NCBI GenBank assembly: GCA_951799405.1
Contig: OX637334.1
Coordinates: forward strand, 11,842,001-11,906,000
Source: Agapetus fuscipes
Taxonomy: Eukaryota > Arthropoda > Insecta > Trichoptera > Glossosomatidae
Reading direction: 5' to 3'
Length of the DNA stretch: 64,000 bases
Part shown: positions 10,277 to 21,024 of the stretch, in pieces
Numbering within the stretch: the first letter of the stretch is position 1
How the letters are laid out: each line of letters starts with the position of its first letter
Made by a program: the position numbers and the translations under genes
The notes under the pieces: generated by a model
Told to the model about the DNA's origin: nothing
The model's input: only the letters and a program-made list of their open reading frames with translations
Databases searched by the model: none

Positions 10277-11562
10277 TAGGGCATGGAATACCGAAATAAT
10301 TTTCATACCGGTATTGATACCGATATTGAAATTTCCAATACCGGTATACCGAAATTTCGGTATATTTTCGGTATTTTATTAAATACTGCTAATTACTGGT
10401 TAAATGATGCCAAAAACGATAAGTAAGTCATTAAAGCAGTTTTCTAAGCTATTTGTCAAAAACACTCGAACTATTGATCAACTCAGTAAAAATCATATAT
10501 TGAGTTATTATAGTTAAGGTAATATTAAATAAAATACGTTATTGGATCCAAGAATTATTTAAGTTGTTTTAAAGGCACAAACATCACAATCACATTGGTA
10601 TTAAAATCAGTCTTACTCTCTAATTATATGAAATCGTGCAACGAGAATTTCTTATATAGCGTACATAAGTTAAAACAAAATCAAATTGTTTTATTTTCTT
10701 AAATAAACCAAAATATAGGCGCAGGCGCAATTAACTTAAGTTTATTTTTCAGTCAGATCACGTTTGTTGGAAAATCGTGCGAAGAAAACATAACGCGTCC
10801 AAACTTGCGTCGTTGAGAGATGATCTTGTTTTGTTACATAATGTAACTTACAGCTGAAAATGCCCTTTCTGACTCAACGCTCGTCGGTGGAATGCTTAAG
10901 AGGTACTTGTAAGCTACGTCCAAAAATCTGCCTCTAGTACCTCCATTTTAATACAATGTCATTTCAATACGAATCAATGTTTGAATATTATCTTCTTCTT
11001 CCTCTCCGATCTGGCCAACCTGGGATCTGTTTTGATTTGTGGTCATAGATTGAGGGAGGGGTGGAGCGTAGACCATAGTGCTCGGATGCCCAAAAAGAAC
11101 CGTGCGAGAGGTTTAATACTAATCCAATGTATGAGAGAGAGAGAAAGATGTATGATATAGCGCTTACGTACTTACGTATCGTCTTGTGTTGTGTTCGAGC
11201 GTGCGCGCGTGCCGGTAGCAGTTAATTGTAGAAGTAAAACATTAGACGAACAACTGAAAGCGATATCATTAAATACCAACTAGATACTATTAAGCATGCA
11301 GAATTTTGCGTAGTTGATATTGTGATGATTTTTTCTAATAATCGTGATTCGTCTCATATGAAAACTCATCTGAAGTATGAACAACACTGTGAACCATATA
11401 AATTGAGCGTTCTGCATAGTTTTTAAACACCTTTGCAATAATAATTGATATTTTTTTACGAAAAACCGAAATACCGGTATTTTATCCTCAAATACCGGTT
11501 TCAAAATACCGAAAATAACAGTCGGTATACCGGTATTTCGGTATACCGGTATCCATGCCCTA
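10277..11562 (-). mobile_element. hAT transposon relic with terminal inverted repeats
   Basis: Termini TAGGGCATGG and CCATGCCCTA are inverted repeats that extend into ACCGGTAT/CGGTATTTCGG-rich subterminal sequence. Flanks GCGCGAAC and GCGTGAAC form an 8-bp target duplication with one change, the hAT hallmark. At 10753-10911 the minus strand encodes a hAT C-terminal dimerisation motif (YLLSIPPTSVESERAFSA) followed by a stop. At ~11300-11450 there is a possible BED-finger remnant (CLKTMQN...). The middle of the transposase is missing, so the element is internally deleted. Confidence 0.8.
10753..10911 (-). pseudogene. hAT transposase C-terminal fragment
   Basis: IPPTSVESERAFSAVSYIM matches the hATC signature (IP.TS..SER.FS..G.I) that mediates transposase dimerisation. 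An in-frame stop follows the M. The catalytic core is not present. Confidence 0.75.
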
Positions 11563-11650
11563 GCGTGAACTGCACTTTTTGGTTTGTGGGTATGCATTTG
11601 ATATGAGTTTTTAATGTAAATATATATTTGCAACTTAGATCGTAGAATAT
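11563..11650 (+). repeat. TAIL repeat, 3' half
   Basis: Continues the copy begun at 10151: GCGTGAACTGCAC, TTGGTTTGTGGGTATGCATT, GCAACTTAGATC. Confidence 0.75.
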
Positions 11651-12466
11651 AGAAAGGTTACAAAGTGAATGCCTCATCAATTAAAGATTTTATTATTTTA
11701 ATTTTAAAAATAATACGACTCGTTTAAAATTGTAACCACATTAATTTAGATGAAATAATCGAGGAATCCACTTGCAAACCACTCTTAGTTTAAAAAAAAG
11801 TTTTTTTTGCAATGGCTGTCGTTTTTAGCAAATTGGATTTAAAAAAATGTTATTCTGTATTTTATTGTACTATTTCAAAACTCGCTAAGTTTCGTATAAT
11901 TTGAGTTGTTATAATTTGAACTGTCAAATATCATAGCGACTTTTGCAAGAGTATACCGTATTAAGCCTCATTTTTTTTGTACATATATTCCATTTATTAG
12001 TCGAAGAATTCCTAAAATTATCATTTTTGTGCCACTTTGTTTTTTAGTAGTCAGTGTAAAATATTTTTCAAGAGGCTCGATTATTTCGAGTACAGCCCTG
12101 GGCGCTGTTGTCCCTTTCTTTCACACGGTAGAACACTATCTTTAAAGTAGACGCACTCTTCTAGCACGCGCCTGTCAATAATTCGTACAAAATATAAATA
12201 AAACGTTAATTAGCGTTTAAAAAACATAAATTTACATGTGAAATGTGATTTCATCCATTTATTTTACTTTTTCGGACCTATTTTTGCGCCTTTTCACACA
12301 GAAAACCACTTTTAACGAGATGTTCACGATCCGAGCGCTGGAGAAATAATGAGACCAAAACCGAGCATTACAAATTGCACGCGGATCGAGGTTCAGCGCT
12401 TCAGTCCAAAAAAAAGGGGACATTATTTTGGCCTGGACTTCATCTCTTTACCTTTATAACTCTATG
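11651..12466. other. No recognisable feature (inside the 2.9-kb insertion)
   Basis: AT-rich up to about 12060, then mixed composition with no coding signal. Nothing supportable beyond being part of the inserted segment. Confidence 0.35.
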
Positions 12467-12475
12467 ATAAGGTGC

Positions 12476-12905
12476 GATAGAATGAAGGGAAGGGGGGGGG
12501 GGGGGCAGCACTGCTGGTGTGTTCAGCCCTCACTTTCACACAAATTAGCTTACCTTACAATCCACTTCTAGAAGTTGTTGCCATAATAGTAAACAACATA
12601 GGATTTGTTTCCCTGTATATCCCTCCGGATACTGGATTTGATAAAGATTACTGGGATTCTATAATCCATCTTCTCCCCACCTCTTTCTTCCTTCTTGGAG
12701 ATTTTAACGCGCATAGCCCAGTATGGGGCTGCCATAATACAAATAGTGCAGGAAACCGACTGTTAAACTTTATTGATGCCCATGACATGTGCATCCTTAA
12801 TGATGGCTCTGCTACTAGGTTGGCACCAGCAAACCAGAATCAAAGTGCGTTGGACCTGTCCCTGTGTACTAAAGAGCTGGCGAGCATCGTGGATTGGATG
12901 ATAAC
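12476..12905 (+). pseudogene. LINE ORF2 continued, APE endonuclease middle part
   Basis: After the insertion the endonuclease resumes: SLYIPPDTGFDKDYW, FLLGDFNAHSPVWG (the GDFN motif) and SALDLSLC. It then runs into the assembly gap, so the catalytic SDH motif and the RT are not seen. A run of 14 Gs at about 12491-12505 disturbs the frame at the start and may be a sequencing or assembly error. Confidence 0.8.
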
Positions 12906-13105
12906 NNNNNNNNNNNNNNNNNNNNNNNNNNNNNNNNNNNNNNNNNNNNNNNNNNNNNNNNNNNNNNNNNNNNNNNNNNNNNNNNNNNNNNNNNNNNNNN
13001 NNNNNNNNNNNNNNNNNNNNNNNNNNNNNNNNNNNNNNNNNNNNNNNNNNNNNNNNNNNNNNNNNNNNNNNNNNNNNNNNNNNNNNNNNNNNNNNNNNNN
13101 NNNNN
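12906..13105. other. Assembly gap (200 N)
   Basis: Exactly 200 undetermined bases, which suggests a placeholder and not a measured length. LINE-coding sequence on opposite strands abuts it on each side. Confidence 0.99.
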
Positions 13106-13430
13106 GAACTGTTTACCGGTGCGGATAATGAAACCCAACATTCGGTAAGCTTTGGAGGTAATTGAATCAATATGTTTATCGAACGTCAATTTGGAATCCA
13201 ATAAAACTCCTAGATCTCTTATATCATCGACTTTTTTTAATAACGAACCGTTTATGGAATAAGGAAACGTTATGGGTGTATTTTTGCGAGAAAAGGTTAA
13301 TAGGGCACACTTGGACACATTGATGTCTATCTTGTTTTTACAACAATATACACTTAGCCTATTGATGTCATTTTGTAAATCAACGAAACAAAAACGTTTC
13401 AAAATCATACAATTATTATTCAATGCACAC
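13106..13430 (-). pseudogene. Jockey-type LINE RT, post-catalytic segment
   Basis: The minus strand encodes DLQNDINRLSVYC, INVSKCALLTFSRK, INGSLLKKVDDIRDLGV and LDSKLTFDKHI. This is the region just after the YADD box in Jockey-clade reverse transcriptases. The YADD itself and everything after GKQF (into the gap) are missing. It runs against the ORF2 piece on the other side of the gap, so a simple single-element model does not fit. Confidence 0.8.
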
Positions 13431-13534
13431 TAAACACGAATTGTTGTGGGCGCATACAAATCGTTTCGCGGGCGTCATGGCGCCCGCGGGAACGGGGTTG
13501 AAAACGCCTGCCTATGTTCATTACCATTGGCGTA

Positions 13535-14019
13535 TAATATAGATTATAGTGGGTAGGAAAACTGTATACGGCAAAGAAACATTGTATGGTCCATAATTAC
13601 TATCATACAGTTCTGTCAGACACGTGAAACATAAGGAACTGCTTCCATTAGAAAATTGTTGATGATTTTTATTCCTGGGTTGTCGTACCATTGAGGATGA
13701 TGATGATGAATGTTCATTATGATCCGTGTATATCTGCAGCATGGAGTGTCTTCTTATGTCGTCCTTACTGCGTCATTACGTTTCTTATAAACCAGCAAGC
13801 TAATTATGAAAATACCGTAAACATTTGGCGTCAAGATAATAAGTGATAGGCGAGAAATTTGAAGTTCTAGAATATTCCTGTATTAATCAGTACCTATTTC
13901 TGTTTTGTATTAACTTTTAGATAAGTTATCTATCATCAAAAAATTAGCCGCCGCGCCGTTGCGTTGGCAAACAAACTTATTGTCTAGGTCAGATTGCACC
14001 TGCAACTTAGACACTATCC
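13535..14019 (-). repeat. 484-bp repeat, right member of the inverted pair
   Basis: Reverse complement of 7167-7650 with few substitutions. The two members diverge abruptly where each meets LINE-related sequence. Confidence 0.9.
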
Positions 14020-14020
14020 G

Positions 14021-14345
14021 CTGTTTTTTTATTTTATTTTGTTAAATTAACATGCATTATCACAAAAAAAAATGCGATCAATTTGAGTTTGATTAATAAA
14101 CTTACAATTTATATAAATATTTTGTATACTTCCATTCAACAAATTCAAATTATTCATTGAACCCAGATAGCATTATTTCGTAATATTTCATAAGTTTGTG
14201 TTCGTTTTGACAGAATTCAAATAACTTCTATCATTTTTGGAAACTTTCAATCTGTAAATTATACATTTCTTTATTTTATTCTGATAGTAACAGATTAAAA
14301 AAAAAGTAAACATAATGGACATTTAAAACCCAGAACACCGTTTTG
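14021..14345 (-). repeat. Inverted fragment of the minisatellite element's left part
   Basis: Reverse complement of about 14885-15212 and of about 1700-2042: AAAACGGTGTTCTGGGTTTT to the AAATAAAATAAAAAAACAGC stretch. It lacks the minisatellite and TAIL portions and faces element B across ~530 bp. Confidence 0.85.
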
Positions 14346-14639
14346 GTCAAAGTTTGTCAAAGTTTGGGCTCAACCGACGACTAAAATTTCTAAGAATAGC
14401 CCCAAATGGGTTTTATGTTTTTTTCCAAAAAAATCATAACATTGAACAATCAAACTTAACGTTTTACAAGATAGCAACGTTAGTTCCGATTTTCACCACG
14501 TTCAATTTAATCCGTGTCGATCCATGATCACAAATCAGCATCACTATGCTGATTGCTGTGATATTTGGGGCTCAAAAACAAACTATACAAGACCTTTATG
14601 AGTCCTAACGCTAATGAACATTGCTTATAACATATTTTT

Positions 14640-14880
14640 AAGGGTTTGGTGGTTTACACAGTGAAAGTCCATTGGATATTAATTAAATTAACAAAGTTCC
14701 AATTCACTTTTTACAAGATTTTATTTCTTTAATTTTATAATTTTTTGGATGAATTATTGTCCTGATGATGCCTTGGACCAATTAATTGTCCTGATGATGC
14801 CTTGTAAGCGAAAGTACTAGACAGAAATAAAATATTGTAAAATGTGAATTGGAACTTTGTTAATTTGATTAAGACCCCAT
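14640..14880 (+). repeat. Foldback-ended repeat carrying a hammerhead-like motif
   Basis: TTGGTGGTTTACACAGTGAA opens a block also seen at 3668 and, diverged, at 61624. Arms 14683-14735 and 14826-14877 are inverted repeats (TTAACAAAGTTCCAATTCAC and its complement). The loop holds CTGATGATGCCTTG twice. This suggests terminal repeats of a Penelope-like or similar retroelement, but no RT or GIY-YIG coding is present here. Confidence 0.5.
14786..14824 (+). ncRNA. Hammerhead-ribozyme-like motif 2
   Basis: TTGTC, CTGATGA, a short GC/GC stem after one U, GAAA overlapping the palindrome AGTACT, then A and GACAG. Helix I can form between TTGTC and GACAG (5 bp including one G-U), helix III is the self-complementary AGTACT, and the predicted cleavage triplet is CTA. 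This is the best of the three candidates for helix I. Helix II is very short. Confidence 0.45.
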
Positions 14881-15529
14881 AGAGCGAATACGTCCAAAAC
14901 GGTGTTCTGGGTTTTAAATGTCCATTATGTTTACTTTTTTTTTAATCTGTTACTATCAGAATTAAATAAAGAAATGTATAATTTACAGATTGAAAGTTTC
15001 CAAAAATGACATAAGTTATTTGAATTCTGTCAAAATGAACACAAACTTATGAAATATTACGAAATAATGCTATCTGGGTTCAATGAATAATTTGAATTTG
15101 TTGAATGGAAGTATACAAAATATATATATAAATTGTAAGTTTATTAATCAAAATCAAAATTGATCGCATTTTTTTTTCGTGATAATGCATGTTAATTTAA
15201 CAAAATAAAATAAAAAAAACAGCTTCGAAATTTCCATACAATACATAATTGTATGAAGAAATCGATGCTTTAAAAACAAGACGGCTCGCGAATTCTAATT
15301 TAGTGTGGAGGCAGTTGTTGACGGGAGAGGTCGCCCGCCAGGAGCTCTCTCACGCACACACATGTAGAAAAACGTAGATATGCTAGAAAGTGTATGTGTG
15401 TAAATTAACAACTCTTTCCATTGACCAGGGTCAAACTTAGGAAGATAAGCTAAAATTAATTTAATATTTTTCTTTCTTAAAAAAAAAATATTATCGAAAG
15501 TTTTGAAGTTAGACTGGTGTCACGACAAC

Positions 15530-16112
15530 ATGTCCATTGACAGAAAGTCCACCGACAGAATGTCCACCGATACAATGTCCACAGACAAAATGTCCACCGA
15601 CAGAATGTCCACCGACATCATGTCCACAGATACAATGTCCACGGACAAAATGTCCACCCGACAAAATGTCCACGCGACAAAATGTTCACACGACAAAATG
15701 TCCACCAACAAAATGTCCACGCGACAAAATGTCCACCGACAACATGTCGGCCCGGACAACATGTCCCCCGACAAATGTCCACACGACAAAATTTCCACCA
15801 ACAACATGTCCCCCGACAGAATGTCCACCGATACAATGTCCACGGACAAAATGTCCACCCGACAAAATGTCCACCGACAACATGTCCCCCGACAAAATGT
15901 CCACCGACAGAATGTCCACCGACAAAATGTCCACGCGACAAAATGTCCACCAACAACATGTCCCCCGACAGAATGTCCACCGAGATAATGTCCACCGATA
16001 CAATGTCCCCCGACAAAATATCCACCGACAGAATTTCCACCGACAAAATGTCCACCGACAAAATGTCCACCGACAAAATGTCCACCGACAAAATGTCCAC
16101 CGACAAAAGTTT
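15530..16112. repeat. 15-bp minisatellite, copy B array
   Basis: About 39 units of ATGTCCACCGACAAA with CCCCCGACAACATGT and ACGCGACAAA variants. Long frames on both strands are repeat artefacts. Confidence 0.95.
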
Positions 16113-16279
16113 GCGCTTAAACATGGGGCATATGAACCTACAATGTAAAACCTTATCTCAAATGAACATAAGCCCTGCAACTCTTGCCGACCTTCTCTGA
16201 AACAGGAGTGACATTGGCAAAGTGAACCATTTTTTACAGTATGGGTGGTCAGCCTCATACCAACCTATAAGTCAAGGAA
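16112..16279 (-). repeat. TAIL repeat at the end of element B
   Basis: Minus-strand copy closely matching the one at 3400-3567, fused to the minisatellite at the same internal position. Confidence 0.85.
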
Positions 16280-16339
16280 ACCTAAAAAGTAAAACGTCAT
16301 CATGATAATTCAATATGAAGTAACCTGCGTTGTATTCAC

Positions 16340-16495
16340 AGTAAGATGCTCAGAAGCTTAATCATGTAAGTTCGCGCTTGCACATGCTGCATGTGTAGCT
16401 ACTTAAATAATAAACCAAGCCAGAAATGAATATGAACCTTAGAATTCCTGCTACCTTTTCCTGAAACAGGGATGGTATTGGCAAAAGTGAACGAC
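16340..16495 (-). repeat. Degenerate TAIL repeat
   Basis: GTTCGCGCTTGCACATGCTG, CTGAAACAGGGATGG and TTGGCAAAAGTGAAC survive; the 5' end is lost. Confidence 0.55.
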
Positions 16496-16499
16496 CCGA

Positions 16500-17280
16500 A
16501 TTTACCCCTCTGGGGGCCCGGTACGAAGAAAAGTTCGGGGCCCTCTATACCCCCCTCCCCAAAATATCGTGTCCCTTTTTGGTAACTAGGGGCGGAGCAC
16601 CTAGTTACTTCTTAATTATTCAACAAAATACTTTTAAAATTCAGCTAATATCACGTTGAACTATCAAGAGTGACGTTGCACAAGATGGCGGCGTAAGTTC
16701 CGATCTTTGCCACGTTCATTTTAAGCCGTGTAGGTCCGTAAATTATCGTTTGTATTGGGACATGGATACAAATGAGATCATTTGTTTTAAAAAGATAATG
16801 ACATTATTGTTTTCATAGTTAAAAGAAGTCATCAATAGTACACAAAAATTCTTTAGATTAACGTAAACATTGTTATCTTTATTTTGAGATAATGGAGTCG
16901 AAACGGAGTAAAAAAAATTCTGATCGCAGCAACTTCTATTCTTCCGACTATATTTTTATACGGCTAATAGAACATGCTTGGAACACAAAAGACTCCAAAA
17001 AAGATTTGTCGTCCAACGCCGACCATGAAAGCGAGAGTTGAAAACTTAATTTTTAAACTTGTAATTTAGCATCTTAACGAAAATGAAAACACAAAACTTA
17101 AGGTCACTGAATAATTATACTCATATTATGCCATGTCTTATTGACATGGCAATTCTGTTACAGTTTGGATACAAGATTATTAAAAATATATCTGATGTCA
17201 TAATGTTCCCTATCGAACAATACCTATTGTATTATTTACGTACCTATCTACATACGTATTGATATAGTATATACAATGAT
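16500..17280. other. No gene; short shared motif only
   Basis: 16680-16735 (ACAAGATGGCGGCGTAAGTT, CACGTTCATTTTAAGCCGTG) resembles 14470-14525, so it is a dispersed repeat piece. A C/G-rich patch lies at 16500-16560. Nothing else supportable. Confidence 0.4.
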
Positions 17281-17284
17281 GTAT

Positions 17285-17340
17285 TATATTATATTATTAT
17301 TATTATTATTATATTATTATTTATTATATATTATATAGGT
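17285..17340. repeat. ATT/TA microsatellite
   Basis: Run of TATTATTATTATTATTATT flanked by ATATTATATTA. Confidence 0.9.
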
Positions 17341-17469
17341 ACGATGTGTAAGTATATATCATTACTTTTTTATGAGGACTGTTGCTTATACATATATACC
17401 TACTATGTATGCAGATGATTGCAATTGATGAAATCTTGCATGGCGCTGTAATGCAATTGTTACTGTTTA

Positions 17470-18540
17470 ATTTTTACTTTATAGCAGTCCGAAGGAGCTA
17501 TAAAGTATTGTATTCGTCCGAAAAAAAAAGAGTTTTCAACGGAAATGCGTTGTCCTGCACCAGGACATGCAAAAAACCTAATTTGTCAAACCTAGGTCCA
17601 TCCGTATGGATGTATGTATGTATGTATGTCCCAGCCGGAACTACTGATCGCAGAGACACCAATTTTTGGATTTAGAGAATTGACCACCCCAGATTTTGAT
17701 GGGCCGACTGGCATGGCACTAACCTGGAAATTCAAGATGGCTGCCATACAAAAAAAAACATAAAATTGCACTTTTCTCAAAAACGGCTGTTACGATTTTC
17801 TTTAAAATTTCAGTGTAGTCGTTGCTTAAATTTTCACGAAGAAAATTAGTTATGGCAACACTTTTGCTAATCTGCATCTATGGGTTGCCATATGAAAGAA
17901 AGAAACGATTGAAATTTTCTCGGAAATGGCTGAGTTGACCAAAAAATTATGTTCTACAATATAACGCGCAATATAAATTTCTACAAAAAAAAAAAAAAAA
18001 AACCTGAAGTACCGTTTACACGATCTCAAATTTTTTATCGAAAATATTAAAAAGACCCATAAAAACGCAATTTTTAAAAATTTGTTTTAAGTTCACAAGA
18101 AAGAAAAATTTATAAACTTATTTGCAAAATAGTTTTTTTTCACTATTTGGAAAATTCAATATGGCTTCCCTAGAGCTGAAAGTTTCAAATGAGATTTGCT
18201 CAAAAACGGCTCCTACGATTTTCGTCAATTTTTTTGCATAATCGACATCATAATAGTGCTTTCTAACAACAATAACTGTTGCCTCATAGTTTTCTTTGAT
18301 TTGGGGGTCGCCATACAAGAGAAAAAAAAAATTAAAATTTCTCGGCAGAGAAAGGGTTAACTAAAAAATATTGTTCTACAATTGAAAATCTCTTATATAT
18401 ACCTACATATATTATTCATTACTTTTAAAAAAACAAGATTATAAAGTATAGCCATCATACAAAGTGACAAATTTCCATACAAAAAATAATTTTAATATTT
18501 TTGGTAGCAAAACGTCTAATACCCATAAATAAACCTACAT
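17470..18540 (+). repeat. REP4 (AT-rich 1.2-kb repeat), copy 1
   Basis: Starts near a GCTATAAAG stem, then GGACATGCAAAAAAC, a TATG microsatellite, AAGATGGCTGCCATAC and two diverged sub-blocks each with CTCAAAAACGGCT...ACGATTTT and TTTCTCGG...GGGTTAA. Other copies are at 20333, 22240 and (minus) 30200. No coding capacity or transposase recognised. Confidence 0.65.
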
Positions 18541-18549
18541 AACAATTCG

Positions 18550-20330
18550 CTCAAACAAGTGCTACTCTACACCAGAAGAATACAGAAGGTATAAAGAAAT
18601 ACGAAACAAAGTCAACAGCGACATAGATAAAATAAAGAGAGACTATTGGCTGAAATTCACTAAAGATATGGAGAGGGATCTATAATTCTATATGGGGCCC
18701 AAAGAAAAGTTTAGAATATGCTCAGAAAACAGAAAAAACCAATCTGTGAGTATACACAAACCAATAAAATTACAATTACTGAATGGGAAAACTATTTTGA
18801 AAATCTATTTAGGAATACAACGCAGGCAAGAACAATAACAACAAACAATGACGCAGAATCGGAGATGATTCTTAATACTGCTGAAGTAGCTGCCGCAATT
18901 AAAAGACTAAAAAACAGAAAATCCCCAGGTATTGATGAAATCCCCAACGAACTAATTAAATACGGAGGTGCTAATGTGGTCACAGAAATTACAAAACTGT
19001 TCAATAAAATACTTGAACGTTCTGAGATACCAAACGAGTGGAGACTGAGTGTAACCATACCAATATTCAAGAAAGGAACAAAAACTAACCCGGAAAACTA
19101 CAGAGGAATATCCTTACTATGCACCACTCAGAAACTATTCACAAGTATCCTAAGGACGAAATTGGAAGAAATCATACAGAATAGAGATGAACAGCAGGGA
19201 TTCAGAAGAAATCGATCAACAACCGACGCTATATTTGTGCTCAAACAAGTAAAAGAAAAATCAATTGAATACAATAAGCCTGCCTATATGTGTTTTGTAG
19301 ACTTAACCAAAGCCTTCGATAGAGTGCGCCTAGAAGACGTTATAGATATCATGACTCAAAAGAGTATACCAAAACCAATTATAGAATCCATCCACAAACT
19401 GAACACACACATAAAATGAGGATAAAAGTAGACAATGAGCTCTCAAAAGAAATACCAGCTGCAGTCGGCATACGACAGGGAGACAGTTTAAGTCCATTCT
19501 TGTTCAACATCATCATGGACAAGATGATTGAAGATATAAAATCATTGGAATTGGGCTACTCTCTCGGAAAAAAGAAAATCGATATTGTATGTTATGCAGA
19601 CGACGCAGTCCTCATAGCTGATTGTGAAGATGACCTCCAAAGACTCCTACACAAATTCCACACATCGGCACAACACTTCAACATGAAAATTTCCATAGAA
19701 AAGACAAAAAGCATGGTAACTTAAAAACAGCCAGTACGATGCAAACTTGTAGTAGACAATAAGACAATAGAACAAGTAATGCGATTCAAATACCTAGGCG
19801 TTGAAATATCAAGCAGTAGTGACCTTTACGACGAAGTCTCGGAACAAGCAAATAAAGCTGCCGTTGTAGCTGGATGCTTGCGTACTACTATATGGAGAAA
19901 CGAACACATGCAGAAAGAAAGTAAAATGAAGATATACAAGACCTGCGTTAGACCGATAATGACATACGGTATCGAAACCAGAGCCGACACCACGAGAACG
20001 AAGAGTCTCCTACGAACCACCGAAATGAAAACTCTCCGCCCTATCGCAGGATTGACCATGCGAGACAGAATACGAAATTCCGAAATTCGGAGGATCTGTG
20101 ATGTCGAGGATGTCGTGCGATGGGGTAGAAACAGAAGACGTTACTGGAGAGATCACGTCGAAAGAATGGATCCGGTGAGAATGGTGAAAATAGCGGCAGA
20201 CGAGATACCATCAACCAGCAGACCCCCTGGACGACCACCAAAGAGGTGGAAGGACAGCTGGACATCCGCGTCCCAGGAGTGAACCCGAGAATAAACAGGA
20301 CCTATTTCTAAAACAAGCTGAAGAAGAAGA
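18550..20330 (+). mobile_element. RTE-like LINE, 5'-truncated, with GAA-rich 3' end
   Basis: Contains the second half of an RTE-type ORF2 ending in an AAGAAGAAGAAGAAG tail. The endonuclease domain is absent. It sits between two partial REP4 copies. It is a different RTE lineage from the elements at 34-44 kb. Confidence 0.8.
18718..20282 (+). pseudogene. RTE-type reverse transcriptase, broken ORF
   Basis: The enzyme would copy LINE RNA at a nicked target. RT motifs appear in order: KSPGIDEIPNELIKYG and VTIPIFKKG...NYRGISLL (fingers), CFVDLTKAFDRV (motif A, catalytic D), GIRQGDSLSPFLFNI (motif B), CYADDAVLIAD (motif C, catalytic DD), and thumb blocks FKYLGVEIS and TCVRPIMTYGIE. The C terminus RPPGRPPKRWKDSWTS is typical of RTE. 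There is a frameshift near 19417 (after KLNTHIK) and an in-frame TAA at about 19722 (after SMVT), so it is inactive. Confidence 0.85.
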
Positions 20331-20332
20331 AG

Positions 20333-20880
20333 AAGAAGTGCTATCAACAATAACCATTGCCTCATAATACTCTTTTGTTTTGGGGGTTGCTCCTTGACTG
20401 ATAGGTTGGTACGAGGCTGACCACCCGTGCTGTAAAAATCGGTTCACTTTTGCCAATGCCACCTTGGTTCAGGGAACGGCGGCAGGAGTTGCAAGGTTTA
20501 TGTCCATGTGAGGTTTTCTTTATTTGTATGCACACACGCAGAATGTGTAGGCGCGAACCTACATGTGCCTGTCTGTAGGCATGCATTTCATATGAGCCTT
20601 AAATGCTTACATATCCTTGCAGCTTAGATTATAGATTATAGATAGATAGATAGATAGATACAAGAGAAAACAATAATTTAAAATTTCTCGGCAGAGAACG
20701 GGTTAACTAAAAAATAATGTTCTCTAATTGAAAAGCTCTTATATATACCTACAAACATTAATCATTACTTTTTTCAAATAAATATTATAAAGTGTAGTCA
20801 CCATACAAAGTGACAAATTTCCATACAAAAAATAATTGTTATATTCTTGGTACCGAAACGCTCATATAAAATACTACGCT
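20333..20880 (+). repeat. REP4, copy 2 (partial), interrupted by TAIL-B
   Basis: GTGCTATCAACAATAACC and CTTTTGTTTTGGGGGTTGC match 18252-18310, then the TAIL-B at 20390-20662, then CAAGAGAAAAC and TTTCTCGGCAGAGAACGGGT continue REP4. The intact copy at 18300 acts as the empty site. Confidence 0.7.
20390..20662 (+). repeat. TAIL-B repeat, full length
   Basis: TCCTTGACTGATAGGTTGG to AGATTATAGATT followed by (GATA)n. TAIL-B differs from TAIL by CACCCGTGCTG, GAACGGCGGCAGGAG and GCGCGAACCTACATG. Confidence 0.9.
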
Positions 20881-21024
20881 ACGAGTCTCAAAATTTAGTA
20901 AGTACCCATAATAATTAATCACAACCACAGATCATCACAACTTTCCAAAATATTAATGAAAAGTATACCCACCACATATATATTATATACATTTGGTTGA
21001 TTTTTTTCCGAAGCGCCATTTTCA

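Larger units (their letters stand above)
9548..12466. mobile_element. 2.9-kb insertion in LINE ORF2, 9-bp direct repeats
   Basis: ATAAGGTGC at 9539-9547 is repeated at 12467-12475. Removing 9548-12475 restores the endonuclease reading frame across IRC-DR. The insert starts ATTGACTTACAAATAAATAG and ends CCTTTATAACTCTATG. I see no terminal inverted repeats and no coding capacity of its own; a 9-bp duplication would suit Mutator-like elements, but that is a guess. It contains a TAIL repeat split by a hAT element. Confidence 0.7.
14870..16279. mobile_element. Composite minisatellite element, copy B
   Basis: Same architecture as 1690-3567: AGACCCCATAGAGCGAATAC start, ~650 bp left part, the 15-bp minisatellite (about 15530-16112), and a minus-strand TAIL ending CCTATAAGTCAAGG. 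The left parts are close in sequence; the minisatellite here is about half as long and has no inverted block. Confidence 0.65.

Noticed and set aside
15537..16148. 200-codon frame rich in Cys, Pro and Thr
   Set aside because: Minisatellite artefact; looks like a cysteine-rich protein only because of the repeat unit.
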